Positions 29,766 through 38,450 of a DNA stretch of 64,000 nt are shown here, piece after piece; the stretch's first letter is position 1; each line of letters begins with the position of its first letter. The stretch covers positions 3,844,001 to 3,908,000 of the forward strand of contig NZ_CP138214.1 in NCBI RefSeq assembly GCF_034043515.1. The letters run 5' to 3'. The notes beneath the pieces were generated by a model that saw only the letters and a list, made by a program, of their open reading frames with translations, was not told where the DNA came from and did no database searches. A program made the translations under genes and the position numbers. This stretch comes from Pseudomonas sp. MUP55. Lineage in GTDB: Bacteria > Pseudomonadota > Gammaproteobacteria > Pseudomonadales > Pseudomonadaceae.

Positions 29766-30638
29766 CTATGGCGCTACCAAGCCGCGTTCCTCCAGCAGTT
29801 TTACGAAGCTGCTCAAACTCTGCGACACCGTGCCCCTGCGCCAGATCAGCCAGGTGTTCAACACACGGTAGCTGTCTGCCAGCGGCCACACGCTCACCGC
29901 CGCAAACCCCGGCATGCTTTCCAGCATGCTGCGCGGCATCAACGCCAGCCCTGCCCCCGCGCTGACGCACGCGAGCATGCCGTGGTAGGACTCGATCTCG
30001 AAGATCTTGCCCGGCATTGCGCCGTCCTGTGAGAACCAGCGCTCAAAGTGGTGCCGGTAGGAGCAGTTCGAGCGAAAGGTGTAGATATTCTCGCCATTCA
30101 CCTCTCGCCCCCGCGTGATCGGCGCGTGGTGCAGTGGGGCAATCACCACCATTTCTTCCTCGAACACCGCCACGCCTTCCAGGGTGGAATGCAGCACCGG
30201 GCCATCGACAAAGGCCGCCGTCAGACGCCCGGACAGCACGCCTTCGATCATCGTGCCCGACGGCCCGGTGCTCAGGTCCAGCTCGACCTTGGTGTGCTTC
30301 TGGTTATACGCCGCCAGCAACGCGGGAATACGCACCGCCGCGGTACTTTCCAGCGAGCCCAGGGCAAACGCACCCTGGGGCTCCTCCCCCGCCACCGTTG
30401 CGCGGGCTTCCTGTACCAGATCGAGAATACGTCGCGCATAGCCGAGGAAATTCCACCCGGCCGGTGACAGGCGCAGGCGACTCTTCTCACGAATGAATAA
30501 CTCCACGCCCAGATCCTGCTCCAGTTGCTTGATACGCGTGGTCAGGTTCGACGGCACGCGGTGAATCAACTGCGCGGCGGCGCTGATGCTGCCTTGTTCG
30601 GCAACCGCCTTGAAAATTTCCAGTTGCACCAGGTCCAA
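29766..30638 (-). CDS. ptrR: LysR-family regulator, PtrR-like
   Basis: The 290-residue protein has a LysR helix-turn-helix ([19 protein letters not shown]) and substrate-binding domain. It is divergent from a Sad-type succinate-semialdehyde dehydrogenase, the arrangement of E. coli PtrR (YneJ) and Sad (YneI), where PtrR responds to putrescine-derived signals. There is no in-frame ATG at the start. I choose TTG 30638 because GGAG lies six bases before it and it gives MDLVQLEIF, like the family; a TTG four codons upstream lacks a ribosome site. Confidence 0.8.
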   Translation of the reverse strand: MDLVQLEIFKAVAEQGSISAAAQLIHRVPSNLTTRIKQLEQDLGVELFIREKSRLRLSPAGWNFLGYARRILDLVQEARATVAGEEPQGAFALGSLESTAAVRIPALLAAYNQKHTKVELDLSTGPSGTMIEGVLSGRLTAAFVDGPVLHSTLEGVAVFEEEMVVIAPLHHAPITRGREVNGENIYTFRSNCSYRHHFERWFSQDGAMPGKIFEIESYHGMLACVSAGAGLALMPRSMLESMPGFAAVSVWPLADSYRVLNTWLIWRRGTVSQSLSSFVKLLEERGLVAP

Positions 30639-30743
30639 GTCATTCTCCAATCGTGAATGTATCGCTTAATATTATTCAGTTTCCAGAAAAGGTACAGCGC
30701 CGTACGCTGGGCTCCATTCCAGTCACCCCAGCAGGACAATGCC

Positions 30744-32135
30744 ATGAACGCTATTTCGCACCAGACCCACGCGTTGTCGATCAACCCGGCCAACGGCGAA
30801 ACCGTCGCCAGCTACGCGTATGAAAGCCCATCGCTGCTGGATGCCGCGCTCAACCGTTCCACCGCTGCCTTCCGCACCTGGCGCCGCCAACCCGTCGGCC
30901 AGCGCGCCGAATTGCTGTTGGCCCTGGCCAGCGCCCTGCGCGACCAGGCCGAAGCCATGGCACAGATGATCACCCTGGAAATGGGCAAACCGATCGCCCA
31001 GGCCCGCGCCGAAATCGAAAAATGCGCCCAGCTCAGCGAGTGGTACGCAGCGCACGGCCCCGCCATGCTCGCGCCGGAGCCGACGCTGGTGGACAACGGC
31101 AGCGCCCAGATCGAATACCGCCCGCTGGGGCCGATCCTTGCCGTGATGCCGTGGAATTTCCCGGTATGGCAAGTGCTGCGCGGCGCCGTACCGACCATGC
31201 TCGCCGGCAACACCTACGTGCTTAAACATGCGCCAAACGTGATGGGCAGCGCCTACCTGATGCAGCAGGCGTTCCACAAGGCCGGCTTCGCTGAAGGCTT
31301 GTTCGAGGTGATCAACGTCACCACCGAGGGTGTGTCCAGCGCCATCGCCGACCCACGCATCGCCGCCGTCACCCTCACCGGCAGCGTGCGCGCCGGGATC
31401 GCCATCGGCTCCCAGGCCGGTGCAGCCTTGAAGAAATGCGTGCTGGAACTGGGCGGCTCCGATCCGTTCATCGTGCTCAACGACGCCGACCTCGACGCAG
31501 CCGTACAGGCCGCGCTGATCGGCCGCTTCCAGAACAGCGGCCAAGTCTGTGCCGCCGCCAAGCGCCTGATCATCGAAGCCGGGGTGGTCGAAGCCTTTAC
31601 CGCCAAGTTCCTCGAAGCCAGCCGCAACCTGGTGATGGGCGACCCGACCTCGGCGACCACCTACATCGGCCCCATGGCGCGTTTCGACCTGCGTGATGAA
31701 CTGCACGGTCAGGTCCAGTCCACCCTCGAAGAAGGCGCGACCCTGCTGTTGGGCGGCAATAAAGTCGCAGGCGCAGGCAACTATTACGAGCCCACCGTGC
31801 TGGCTGACGTCACCGACCAGATGACCTCGTTCAAGCAGGAACTGTTCGGCCCTGTTGCGTCCATCATCACCGCCCGCGACGCCGACCATGCGGTGGCATT
31901 GGCCAACGACAGCGAATTCGGCCTGACCGCAAGTATCTTCACCACCGACCCGGCGAAAGCGCGGGACATCGCCAACCAGCTGGAAACCGGCGGCATCTTC
32001 GTCAACGCGTTCAGCGTCTCCGACCCTCGGGTGGCGTTTGGTGGCATCAAGAAAAGCGGGTTCGGACGCGAACTGTCGCACTTCGGCGTACGCGAATTCT
32101 GCAATGCGCAGACGGTATGGCTGGATCGTAAATAA
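30744..32135 (+). CDS. sad: NAD(P)-dependent succinate-semialdehyde dehydrogenase (Sad/YneI type)
   Basis: The 463-residue aldehyde dehydrogenase has the catalytic glutamate in LELGGSDPF near residue 235 and the catalytic cysteine in NSGQVCAAAKR near 268. Length and sequence fit the short YneI/Sad subfamily rather than GabD. It would oxidise succinate semialdehyde from putrescine or GABA breakdown to succinate. ATG 30744 has AGGA upstream. It is followed by a collapsed REP hairpin. Confidence 0.87.
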   Translation: MNAISHQTHALSINPANGETVASYAYESPSLLDAALNRSTAAFRTWRRQPVGQRAELLLALASALRDQAEAMAQMITLEMGKPIAQARAEIEKCAQLSEWYAAHGPAMLAPEPTLVDNGSAQIEYRPLGPILAVMPWNFPVWQVLRGAVPTMLAGNTYVLKHAPNVMGSAYLMQQAFHKAGFAEGLFEVINVTTEGVSSAIADPRIAAVTLTGSVRAGIAIGSQAGAALKKCVLELGGSDPFIVLNDADLDAAVQAALIGRFQNSGQVCAAAKRLIIEAGVVEAFTAKFLEASRNLVMGDPTSATTYIGPMARFDLRDELHGQVQSTLEEGATLLLGGNKVAGAGNYYEPTVLADVTDQMTSFKQELFGPVASIITARDADHAVALANDSEFGLTASIFTTDPAKARDIANQLETGGIFVNAFSVSDPRVAFGGIKKSGFGRELSHFGVREFCNAQTVWLDRK

Positions 32136-32159
32136 ACAGCCCTGGCGTCAACACACATC

Positions 32160-32193
32160 AAATGTGGGAGGGGGCTTGCCCCCTCCCACATTT
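32160..32193. repeat. Collapsed REP palindrome (34 bp)
   Basis: AAATGTGGGAGGGGG and CCCCCTCCCACATTT form a perfect 15-bp stem around CTTG. The tail of each REP and the usual central loop are missing, as if a REPIN had lost its middle. It lies 25 bp after sad and 28 bp from the emfourin-like gene stop, so it could end both convergent transcripts. Confidence 0.85.
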
Positions 32194-32220
32194 GGACCCA
32201 GACAGCCCTGAAGGGCCGTA

Positions 32221-32523
32221 TCAACAGCGGATATGCCGCCGCACGCACTGCACCAGCCCATCCAATGCCTGCGGCTTTACCGGCGCCAGGACGCACACCG
32301 TGTGTTCACGCTCGCCTTCGGTCACGGTGAGCGTGTAATGCACCTGGCTCGGATTGCCGGAGGGCCGGGTGCTTTGGGGCAACTGGAAAAACTTCGACTC
32401 CGCGATCAGTTGCCGCAACTCCTGCTGATCCTGCTCGGGCAGGGCATCGAGCTCGACGCTGCGAGGCTGGGCCAGGCCCGGAAAGTACGCCGGGCCGCCG
32501 TTTTCCTTGATCGAGATTCGCAT
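32221..32523 (-). CDS. Emfourin-like inhibitor of the adjacent M4 protease
   Basis: The 100-residue protein starts MRISIKENGGPAYFPGL and lies 28 bp downstream of a protealysin-like gene. Emfourin of Serratia, a cytosolic slow-binding inhibitor of protealysin, has this size, a similar start and the same gene order. I infer that it protects the cell from the unexported protease. There is no signal peptide. Confidence 0.8.
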   Translation of the reverse strand: MRISIKENGGPAYFPGLAQPRSVELDALPEQDQQELRQLIAESKFFQLPQSTRPSGNPSQVHYTLTVTEGEREHTVCVLAPVKPQALDGLVQCVRRHIRC

Positions 32524-32551
32524 CGCTGTTCCTCACCGCCGTGGCGGATTG

Positions 32552-33613
32552 TCAGACGTTAATGCCCACTGCTTTCCAACCTTCCTTAACGGCTTTCTGC
32601 TCATCCTTGTTCGCGCCATACAGACGCCCGGCCACATCGTACGTGATGCGTGCAAAACGCAGAAACCCCGAATTCGGCCGCAATCGCGCGTCGCGCAAGG
32701 CGTCATACCAGATGCGCCCGGCCCGCTCCCAGGCAAAGCCGCCGATCCGGGTCGCGACCTGATAGAACGCATGGTTGGGGATGCCGGAATTGATATGCAC
32801 GCCGCCATTGTCGTCATAGGTTTGCACAAAGTCATCCATGTGCCCCGGCTGAGGGTCCTTGCCCAGCAACGTGTCGTCAAACGCGGTGCCGGGTGCCTTC
32901 ATCGAGCGCAGCGCGGTGCCTTTGATTTTTTTCGTGAACAGCCCCTTGCCGATCAGCCAGTCGGCGTCTTCAGCTTTCTGCTGCAACGCATACTGTTTGA
33001 TCAATGAACCGAACACGTCCGACAGCGACTCGTTCAACGCCCCGGACTGGTTGAAATACATCAGCTTGGCTTCATCCTCGGTAACCCCATGGGCCAATTC
33101 ATGGCCAATCACGTCGAGTGCCACGGTGAAGCGGTTGAACAGCTGCTGGTCGCCGTCGCCAAATACCATCTGGGTCGAATTCCAGAACGCGTTGTTGTAG
33201 TCCTGGCCGAAGTGCACCGTGGCATCCAGGGCCATGCCGGCATCGTCGATGGAATTGCGGTCGAATACCTGGTCGAAAAAGTCGAAGGTCGCGCCCAGGC
33301 CGTCATAGGCCTCGTCCACCGCGGCATCACCGCTGGCTGGCTGGCCTTCGCCGCGGATCAGCTTGCCCGGCAGGCTGTCGCTGTTTTCGGCACTGTAGAT
33401 CGAGCGCTGTTTCACGGCACCCGCGGCCAGCGCCATGCGGGCTGGACCCTTGGCGGGGACGGCGACCATGCGCAACGAGCGGAACGTACTGTCCTTGGCG
33501 CGCGTGCGCAGCGCGACCTCCCGTTGGGCTTTATCGCCGTGGCGCGCGATCTGGTCGAGCATGTACGGCGGGATCAGGCAGAAAATCGGGTTGCGCTGTT
33601 GGCGAACACACAT
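32552..33613 (-). CDS. Protealysin-like M4 metalloprotease without signal peptide
   Basis: The 353-residue zinc protease has HELAHGVTE (ligands His and His, catalytic Glu) near residue 170, the third ligand in NESLSDVFGS and the catalytic His region GGVHINSGIPNHAF. The short N-terminal propeptide with PPYML marks the protealysin subgroup rather than the large-propeptide thermolysins. No signal peptide is visible. AGGAG lies eight bases before ATG 33613. It is co-directional with the emfourin-like gene and divergent from a nuclease gene. Confidence 0.93.
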   Translation of the reverse strand: MCVRQQRNPIFCLIPPYMLDQIARHGDKAQREVALRTRAKDSTFRSLRMVAVPAKGPARMALAAGAVKQRSIYSAENSDSLPGKLIRGEGQPASGDAAVDEAYDGLGATFDFFDQVFDRNSIDDAGMALDATVHFGQDYNNAFWNSTQMVFGDGDQQLFNRFTVALDVIGHELAHGVTEDEAKLMYFNQSGALNESLSDVFGSLIKQYALQQKAEDADWLIGKGLFTKKIKGTALRSMKAPGTAFDDTLLGKDPQPGHMDDFVQTYDDNGGVHINSGIPNHAFYQVATRIGGFAWERAGRIWYDALRDARLRPNSGFLRFARITYDVAGRLYGANKDEQKAVKEGWKAVGINV

Positions 33614-33746
33614 AAGCTGGCTCCTTTTTGGCGTGTGGTGAACGGCCGGTTAACGGTTTCAGGATAGACCCGAGTCTGCCGCCTTGGCTAAATTGTCATG
33701 AAAAGATGTTGCAGTCGTGTTTATCCCAAACCATCAGGAGTACCCC

Positions 33747-34676
33747 ATGCCGGCACGTACCGTCAAAATCGACCTGGCCTGGCGCCCAAGGCTGGCGGAC
33801 CTTCGCCCCGTGGTCACGCCGAGCCCCTCCCTGCTGGACGCCAGGGCCGCAACGCCACGCGTCACCTCAGCCAAGGACCTGCAAGACCGGCGCGGTTACG
33901 CCGAAGATTTTCTTGGCAGCTTTGGCGTGCCCTGGCCCACGCTTGACCCGGCCCTGGCGGGCGACGCCCAGCCCGGGCGCCTGGATTACACGCACTTTTC
34001 CATCAGCATGTCGCGTTCCCGCCGGCTGGCCCTGTATGTAGGCGTCAACATCGACGGCGCAAAGCATGTGGACATCGTGCGCAGCAATGACAGCTGGGCC
34101 TACGATGGCCGCCTGCCCATCGACGCCCAGGTGGGAGAAGACCTGTACGCCGGCAATGGTCTTGACCGTGGCCACCTGGTGCGGCGCCAGGACCCCAACT
34201 GGGGCGACGACGCGAACACTGCCAATGGCGACACCTTCCACTTCACCAACTGCTCGCCGCAGATGACCGGCTTCAACCAGAAGACCTGGCTGGAACTGGA
34301 GGATTACATTCTCGACAACACCCAGCGCTGGAAAGCCCGCGCCAGCGTATTTACCGGCCCGGTGTTCGCCGACGACGACCGCCTGTACCGTGGCGTGAAA
34401 ATCCCCAAGGCGTTCTGGAAAGTCGTGGCCTACCTCAGCGACGACGGCAAACCCTCGGCCAGCGCCTACATGATCGACCAGAGCCGCGAACTGGGCCAAC
34501 TGGACCTGGTGTTCGGCCCGCTCAGGACCTACCAGCGCAGCGTGATTCAGATCGAACAGTTGACCGGCATCCGCTTCGGCAACCTGGCCGACTACGACGG
34601 CTTCAGCAACGAAGAGCGCGCCACGGGAACGCGCATCGAAGCGTTGATCCGCGGGCCTGGAGATATCCGCCTGTGA
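33747..34676 (+). CDS. DNA/RNA non-specific endonuclease (NucA/EndA, beta-beta-alpha metal type)
   Basis: The 309-residue protein carries the DRGH motif (GLDRGHLVRRQDPNW, near residue 145), with the catalytic histidine of the beta-beta-alpha metal nuclease family. NTANGDTFHFTNCSPQ supplies the metal-ligand Asn region. No signal peptide is visible. AGGAG precedes ATG 33747. It is divergent from the protealysin-like gene 133 bp away. Such enzymes degrade DNA and RNA without sequence preference; how it avoids harming the host is not evident. Confidence 0.88.
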   Translation: MPARTVKIDLAWRPRLADLRPVVTPSPSLLDARAATPRVTSAKDLQDRRGYAEDFLGSFGVPWPTLDPALAGDAQPGRLDYTHFSISMSRSRRLALYVGVNIDGAKHVDIVRSNDSWAYDGRLPIDAQVGEDLYAGNGLDRGHLVRRQDPNWGDDANTANGDTFHFTNCSPQMTGFNQKTWLELEDYILDNTQRWKARASVFTGPVFADDDRLYRGVKIPKAFWKVVAYLSDDGKPSASAYMIDQSRELGQLDLVFGPLRTYQRSVIQIEQLTGIRFGNLADYDGFSNEERATGTRIEALIRGPGDIRL

Positions 34677-34720
34677 CCGGCGTCACTTCAACCTCCCTCT
34701 CAAGGGCCGAATCAACTACC

Positions 34721-34918
34721 ATAGCGCCGCCGGTTCCCCCACGGGACTAATAGGGAATTCGAAACGCCGCCCGCGACGTCAATCGAAACTGCCCCCGCAA
34801 CTGTAGATGCCGAGCCTGCTCCCCACTGCCACTGGACGTTGTCCGGGAAGGCTGGAGCATGGCGACGACGCATCAGTCAGGAGACCTGCCGGCCCAGTGA
34901 CTGACTAACCGGCGGGGT
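34721..34918 (+). ncRNA. Cobalamin riboswitch
   Basis: Conserved blocks appear in order: GGTTCCCCCACGGGACTAAT near 34729, ACTGCCCCCGCAACTGTA at 34788-34805, GCCACTG at 34829, GGGAAGG and the B12 box AGTCAGGAGACCTGCC near 34875. It ends about 105 bp before the substrate-binding protein start and should repress the ABC importer when cobalamin is plentiful. Confidence 0.95.
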
Positions 34919-35022
34919 GTCCGGGAAGGCCATCCTTGCCCTGCCCGGCCGGCAGCGTTCGTGGGTGTATTTCCGTACCGTACCGCCCCTGCTTCACCTA
35001 CGGTTCAAACGGAGATTGCCCC

Positions 35023-36033
35023 ATGCTGCCACGCGTTACGGCCCTGATCATCGGCCTGGGTTGCTGTGCCCTGGCACACGCGGCGCCTACCCACTACCCG
35101 CTGACGCTGGAAAACTGCGGCAGCCACGTCACGTTTGCGCAAGCGCCAGCGCGCAGCGTGACCATCGGCCAGGCCGCCACCGAGATGCTGTATGCGTTGG
35201 GCGTTGGCGATAAAGTGGTCGGCACCTCGCTGTGGTTCAACGATGTTTTGCCACAGTACAAAGCGCAGAACGACAGCATCGAGCGCCTGGCCAATAACGA
35301 GCCGAGCTTCGAAGCGGTGATCGCCAAGCGCCCGCAGCTGGTGGCCGCCGAGCTGGAATGGGTGGTCGGCCCCCAAGGCGTGGTGGGCACCCGCGAGCAG
35401 TTTCATGAGCTGAACATCCCCACCTACCTGCTACCGTCGGACTGCGAAGCCAAGGACAATCGCGTAGGCGCCGACGGCACGCGGCTGGAAGCGTTCCGTA
35501 TCGAGACGATCTACAAGAGCCTCAGCCAACTGGCCGAGATCTTCGACGTGCAAGCTCGCGGCCAACAGCTTACCGACGAACTCAAGGCGCGCCTGGCCAA
35601 GTCCATTGCCACCGTGCAGCGCAAAGGTTTGAAGCAGGCCAGCGCGCTGGTGTGGTTTTCCAGCGCCGAGATGGCCAGCGATCCATACGTGGCGGGCCAC
35701 AAAGGCGTTCCCGAATTCATGCTGCAAACCCTGGGCCTGCGCAACGTGGTGCAGTCCGATGAAGAATGGCCCGCCGTTGGCTGGGAAACCATCGCCAAGG
35801 CCAACCCCACCTTCCTGGTAATTGCGCGCATGGACCGTCGCCGCTATCCCGCCGACGACCATGAAAAGAAACTGGCCTTCCTGCGCAGCGACCCGGTGAC
35901 CCGCAACATGGACGCGGTGAAACACAACCGCATCATCATCCTCGACGCCCTGGCGCTGCAGGCCAGCCTGCGCACCTTCGACGGCCTTGAACAACTGTCT
36001 GCCGCCATCGACAGCTACGACCTGCCGCAATGA
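35023..36033 (+). CDS. Periplasmic substrate-binding protein of a cobalamin-riboswitch ABC importer (BtuF/FepB-like)
   Basis: The 336-residue protein has a signal peptide (MLPRVTALIIGLGCCALAHA) and a TroA/BtuF-type clamshell domain (TIGQAATEMLYALGVGDKVVG). ATG 35023 has GGAG upstream. It overlaps the permease start by four bases. The riboswitch points to a corrinoid or cobalt-related substrate; the protein family also binds siderophores and haem, so the ligand is inferred. Confidence 0.88.
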   Translation: MLPRVTALIIGLGCCALAHAAPTHYPLTLENCGSHVTFAQAPARSVTIGQAATEMLYALGVGDKVVGTSLWFNDVLPQYKAQNDSIERLANNEPSFEAVIAKRPQLVAAELEWVVGPQGVVGTREQFHELNIPTYLLPSDCEAKDNRVGADGTRLEAFRIETIYKSLSQLAEIFDVQARGQQLTDELKARLAKSIATVQRKGLKQASALVWFSSAEMASDPYVAGHKGVPEFMLQTLGLRNVVQSDEEWPAVGWETIAKANPTFLVIARMDRRRYPADDHEKKLAFLRSDPVTRNMDAVKHNRIIILDALALQASLRTFDGLEQLSAAIDSYDLPQ

Positions 36034-37034
36034 TACGAACCCTGCTCGCCCTCACGCTGCTGCTGATCGCCCTGCTCGCCGGGGTGGCCATCGGCGAAAC
36101 CGCCATCTCGCCGCAGGTGGTGCTCCAGGTGCTCGCCAACAAACTCTGGGCGGCCGGCTACGTGCTGGACCCCATCGATGAAGGCGTGGTGTGGAATTAC
36201 CGTCTGACCCGCGCCCTGGTGGCCGGCGCCTGTGGTGCGGGCCTGGCCACGTGTGGGGTCATCCTGCAGTCGTTGTTGCGTAATCCGTTGGCCGATCCGT
36301 ACCTGTTGGGCATCAGCGCCGGCGCTTCGACCGGTGCGGTGCTGATTGCGTTGATCGGCGTGGGCGGCGGTTTGATTTCGTTGTCGGCCGGCGCATTCGT
36401 CGGCGCCATGGCCGCGTTCGCGCTGGTGATTCTGTTGGCGCGGGCCAGCGGCTCGTCCAGCGGCACCGGGCAGATTATCCTGGCTGGCATCGCCGGCTCG
36501 CAGCTGTTCAATGCGCTCACCGCGTTCCTGATCACCAAATCCGCCAGCTCCGAACAGGCGCGCGGCATCATGTTCTGGCTGCTGGGCAACCTCAGCGGCG
36601 TGCGCTGGCCGGCGGTGTGGCTGGCGGTGCCGGTGGCGTTGATGGGGCTGGTGGTGTGCCTGTGGCACCGGCGCGCGCTGGATGCGTTTACCTTCGGCAC
36701 CGATTCAGCGGCCTCCGTTGGTATTCCGGTGCGGCGCGTGCAGTTTGTGCTGGTGGGCTGCGCGGCGGTGGTGACGGCGGTGATGGTGTCGATTGTCGGC
36801 TCCATTGGCTTTGTCGGACTGGTGATTCCCCATGCCGCACGCCTGATACTCGGCACCGGGCACTCGCGTTTGCTGCCCGCCAGCGCCCTGGGCGGCGCGT
36901 TGTTTCTGATCGCCGCCGATGTGCTGTCACGCACCCTGATCAAAGGCCAAGTGATTCCGGTGGGTGTGGTCACCGCACTGGTCGGCGCGCCGGTGTTTGC
37001 GCTGATCCTGATCGGCCGGAGAAATGCGCGATGA
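36030..37034 (+). CDS. ABC importer permease, FecCD/BtuC family
   Basis: The 334-residue protein has about ten predicted membrane helices and the family motifs LAGACGAGLATCGVILQSLL, NPLADPYLLGISAGAS and GFVGLVIPHAARL. It forms the inner-membrane channel of the importer. The start overlaps the binding-protein stop (ATGA) and its own stop overlaps the ATPase start, so all three are translationally coupled. Confidence 0.93.
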   Translation: MIRTLLALTLLLIALLAGVAIGETAISPQVVLQVLANKLWAAGYVLDPIDEGVVWNYRLTRALVAGACGAGLATCGVILQSLLRNPLADPYLLGISAGASTGAVLIALIGVGGGLISLSAGAFVGAMAAFALVILLARASGSSSGTGQIILAGIAGSQLFNALTAFLITKSASSEQARGIMFWLLGNLSGVRWPAVWLAVPVALMGLVVCLWHRRALDAFTFGTDSAASVGIPVRRVQFVLVGCAAVVTAVMVSIVGSIGFVGLVIPHAARLILGTGHSRLLPASALGGALFLIAADVLSRTLIKGQVIPVGVVTALVGAPVFALILIGRRNAR

Positions 37035-37795
37035 GTGTATTAAGTTGCAACGGGCTGGGCTTCAGGGTGCGTGAGGCTGAGCTGTTGCGTGACATTAACC
37101 TGCAGGTGGAGTCGGGTGAAACCCTGGGCATCGTCGGGCCAAACGGGTCGGGCAAGTCGACCCTGCTCAAGTTGCTCGCGGGGTTGCGTACGCCGGCCAA
37201 CGGCGAGGTACGCCTGGGCGACCAGCGTTTAGGCGACTTGTCCCGTCGCGCCATCGCGCGGCAAGTGGCCGTGGTGGAGCAACAGGCCGATACCGACGAC
37301 GCCATCCGCGTGTTCGATGCCGTTGCCCTGGGCCGCACGCCGTGGCTGTCGGCACTGAGCCCCTGGTCGCAGGAACATGACGCCATCGTGCGCCAGGCCC
37401 TGCACGACGTGGACGCCACCCACCTGAGCCATCGCGCCTGGCGCAGCCTCTCCGGCGGCGAACGCCAGCGCGTGCACATCGCCCGCGCGCTGGCGCAGCG
37501 GCCGCAGATTCTGCTGCTGGACGAGCCGACCAACCACTTGGACATCCAGCACCAACTGACCATTCTCAAAGGCGTGCAGGCGCTACCGGTCACTACCTTG
37601 ATTGCCCTGCACGATCTCAACCAGGCGCTGACCTGTGATCGCCTGGCCGTGCTCGACCGTGGACGGTTGGTGGCGCTGGGCACGCCGCTGCAGGTACTGA
37701 CGCCGCAGCGGCTACAGGAGACATTCGGGGTGCAGGGCCATTACCTGACAGATCCGTTTGACGGTGCAAAAATCCTGCGCCTGCGCTCCAACTGA
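37031..37795 (+). CDS. ABC importer ATPase (BtuD/FecE-like)
   Basis: The 254-residue ATPase has Walker A GPNGSGKST near residue 38, signature LSGGERQRV, Walker B ILLLDEPTNHLD and a switch histidine in ALHDLN. The start at 37031 overlaps the permease stop; the much longer upstream frame is a shadow of the permease. It completes a binding protein-permease-ATPase set under the cobalamin riboswitch. Confidence 0.95.
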   Translation: MSVLSCNGLGFRVREAELLRDINLQVESGETLGIVGPNGSGKSTLLKLLAGLRTPANGEVRLGDQRLGDLSRRAIARQVAVVEQQADTDDAIRVFDAVALGRTPWLSALSPWSQEHDAIVRQALHDVDATHLSHRAWRSLSGGERQRVHIARALAQRPQILLLDEPTNHLDIQHQLTILKGVQALPVTTLIALHDLNQALTCDRLAVLDRGRLVALGTPLQVLTPQRLQETFGVQGHYLTDPFDGAKILRLRSN

Positions 37796-37818
37796 CGCCT
37801 GGAGCAGATCATCGAGCA

Positions 37819-37933
37819 GATCGTTCCCACGCTCTGCGTGGGAATGCCGCCTGTGACGCTCCGCGTCCCGCAAACCGCTGGGTGACGCAGAGCGTCACGG
37901 GCGGCTTTCCCACGCGGGAGCGTGGGAACGATC
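37819..37933. repeat. 115-bp nested palindromic repeat (GATCGTTCCCACGC family)
   Basis: The outer arms GATCGTTCCCACGCTC and GAGCGTGGGAACGATC enclose two further inverted segments (TGTGACGCTCCGCGTC and TGACGCAGAGCGTCAC). The sequence type is common between genes in fluorescent pseudomonads and differs from the GTGGGAGGGGG REPs. It lies between convergent genes. Confidence 0.85.
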
Positions 37934-37946
37934 AGACGCAAGGATC

Positions 37947-38444
37947 TTACATAGCCCGATGCATGTGCGTGGTCTGCCACACCGGATCCGTCTCGACGTC
38001 CACTACCTCAAACCCTTGCCGTCGCCAGAAATCAATTGCCCCAGGCAGAAACGGGTGGGTGTGCAAGTAGACCATCTCCACGCCATCGGCCCGTGCCAGC
38101 AGCTCCAGCGAACGGTATAACTCACCCGCCAGGCCGAAGCGACGCCATGCGGGGAGTACGTACAGGCGCACCACTTCCACCGTCTTGAGCCCCTGGTAAT
38201 TCAACTGCGGGAAACGCCCGTCATACGGCAGATAGCCAATGGCGGCAACGATCTGCCCATCGGCCTGGGCAGTCAGAAATCGCCCGCCTCCGTGAAGGTA
38301 TACCGCCTCGAAGCGCGCCAGATCGTCCGGCAAGGCGGCAGTGCTGAGCAGGGGAAAAAGCTCGGCACGCGCCCGCATCACAAATTCCAGAACATCGGGG
38401 ATAGCCGCAGCGCTAACCGCCTCAATGGTGGGCTTCTCGTGCAT
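37947..38444 (-). CDS. GNAT-family N-acetyltransferase
   Basis: The 165-residue protein has the GNAT acetyl-CoA site (VVRLYVLPAWRRFGLAGEL, with R-x-x-G-x-A) and a C-terminal FWRRQGFE signature. The substrate is unknown. It starts 6 bp after the esterase stop and may be part of a tspO-esterase-GNAT unit. Confidence 0.88.
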   Translation of the reverse strand: MHEKPTIEAVSAAAIPDVLEFVMRARAELFPLLSTAALPDDLARFEAVYLHGGGRFLTAQADGQIVAAIGYLPYDGRFPQLNYQGLKTVEVVRLYVLPAWRRFGLAGELYRSLELLARADGVEMVYLHTHPFLPGAIDFWRRQGFEVVDVETDPVWQTTHMHRAM

Positions 38445-38450
38445 AAACCC

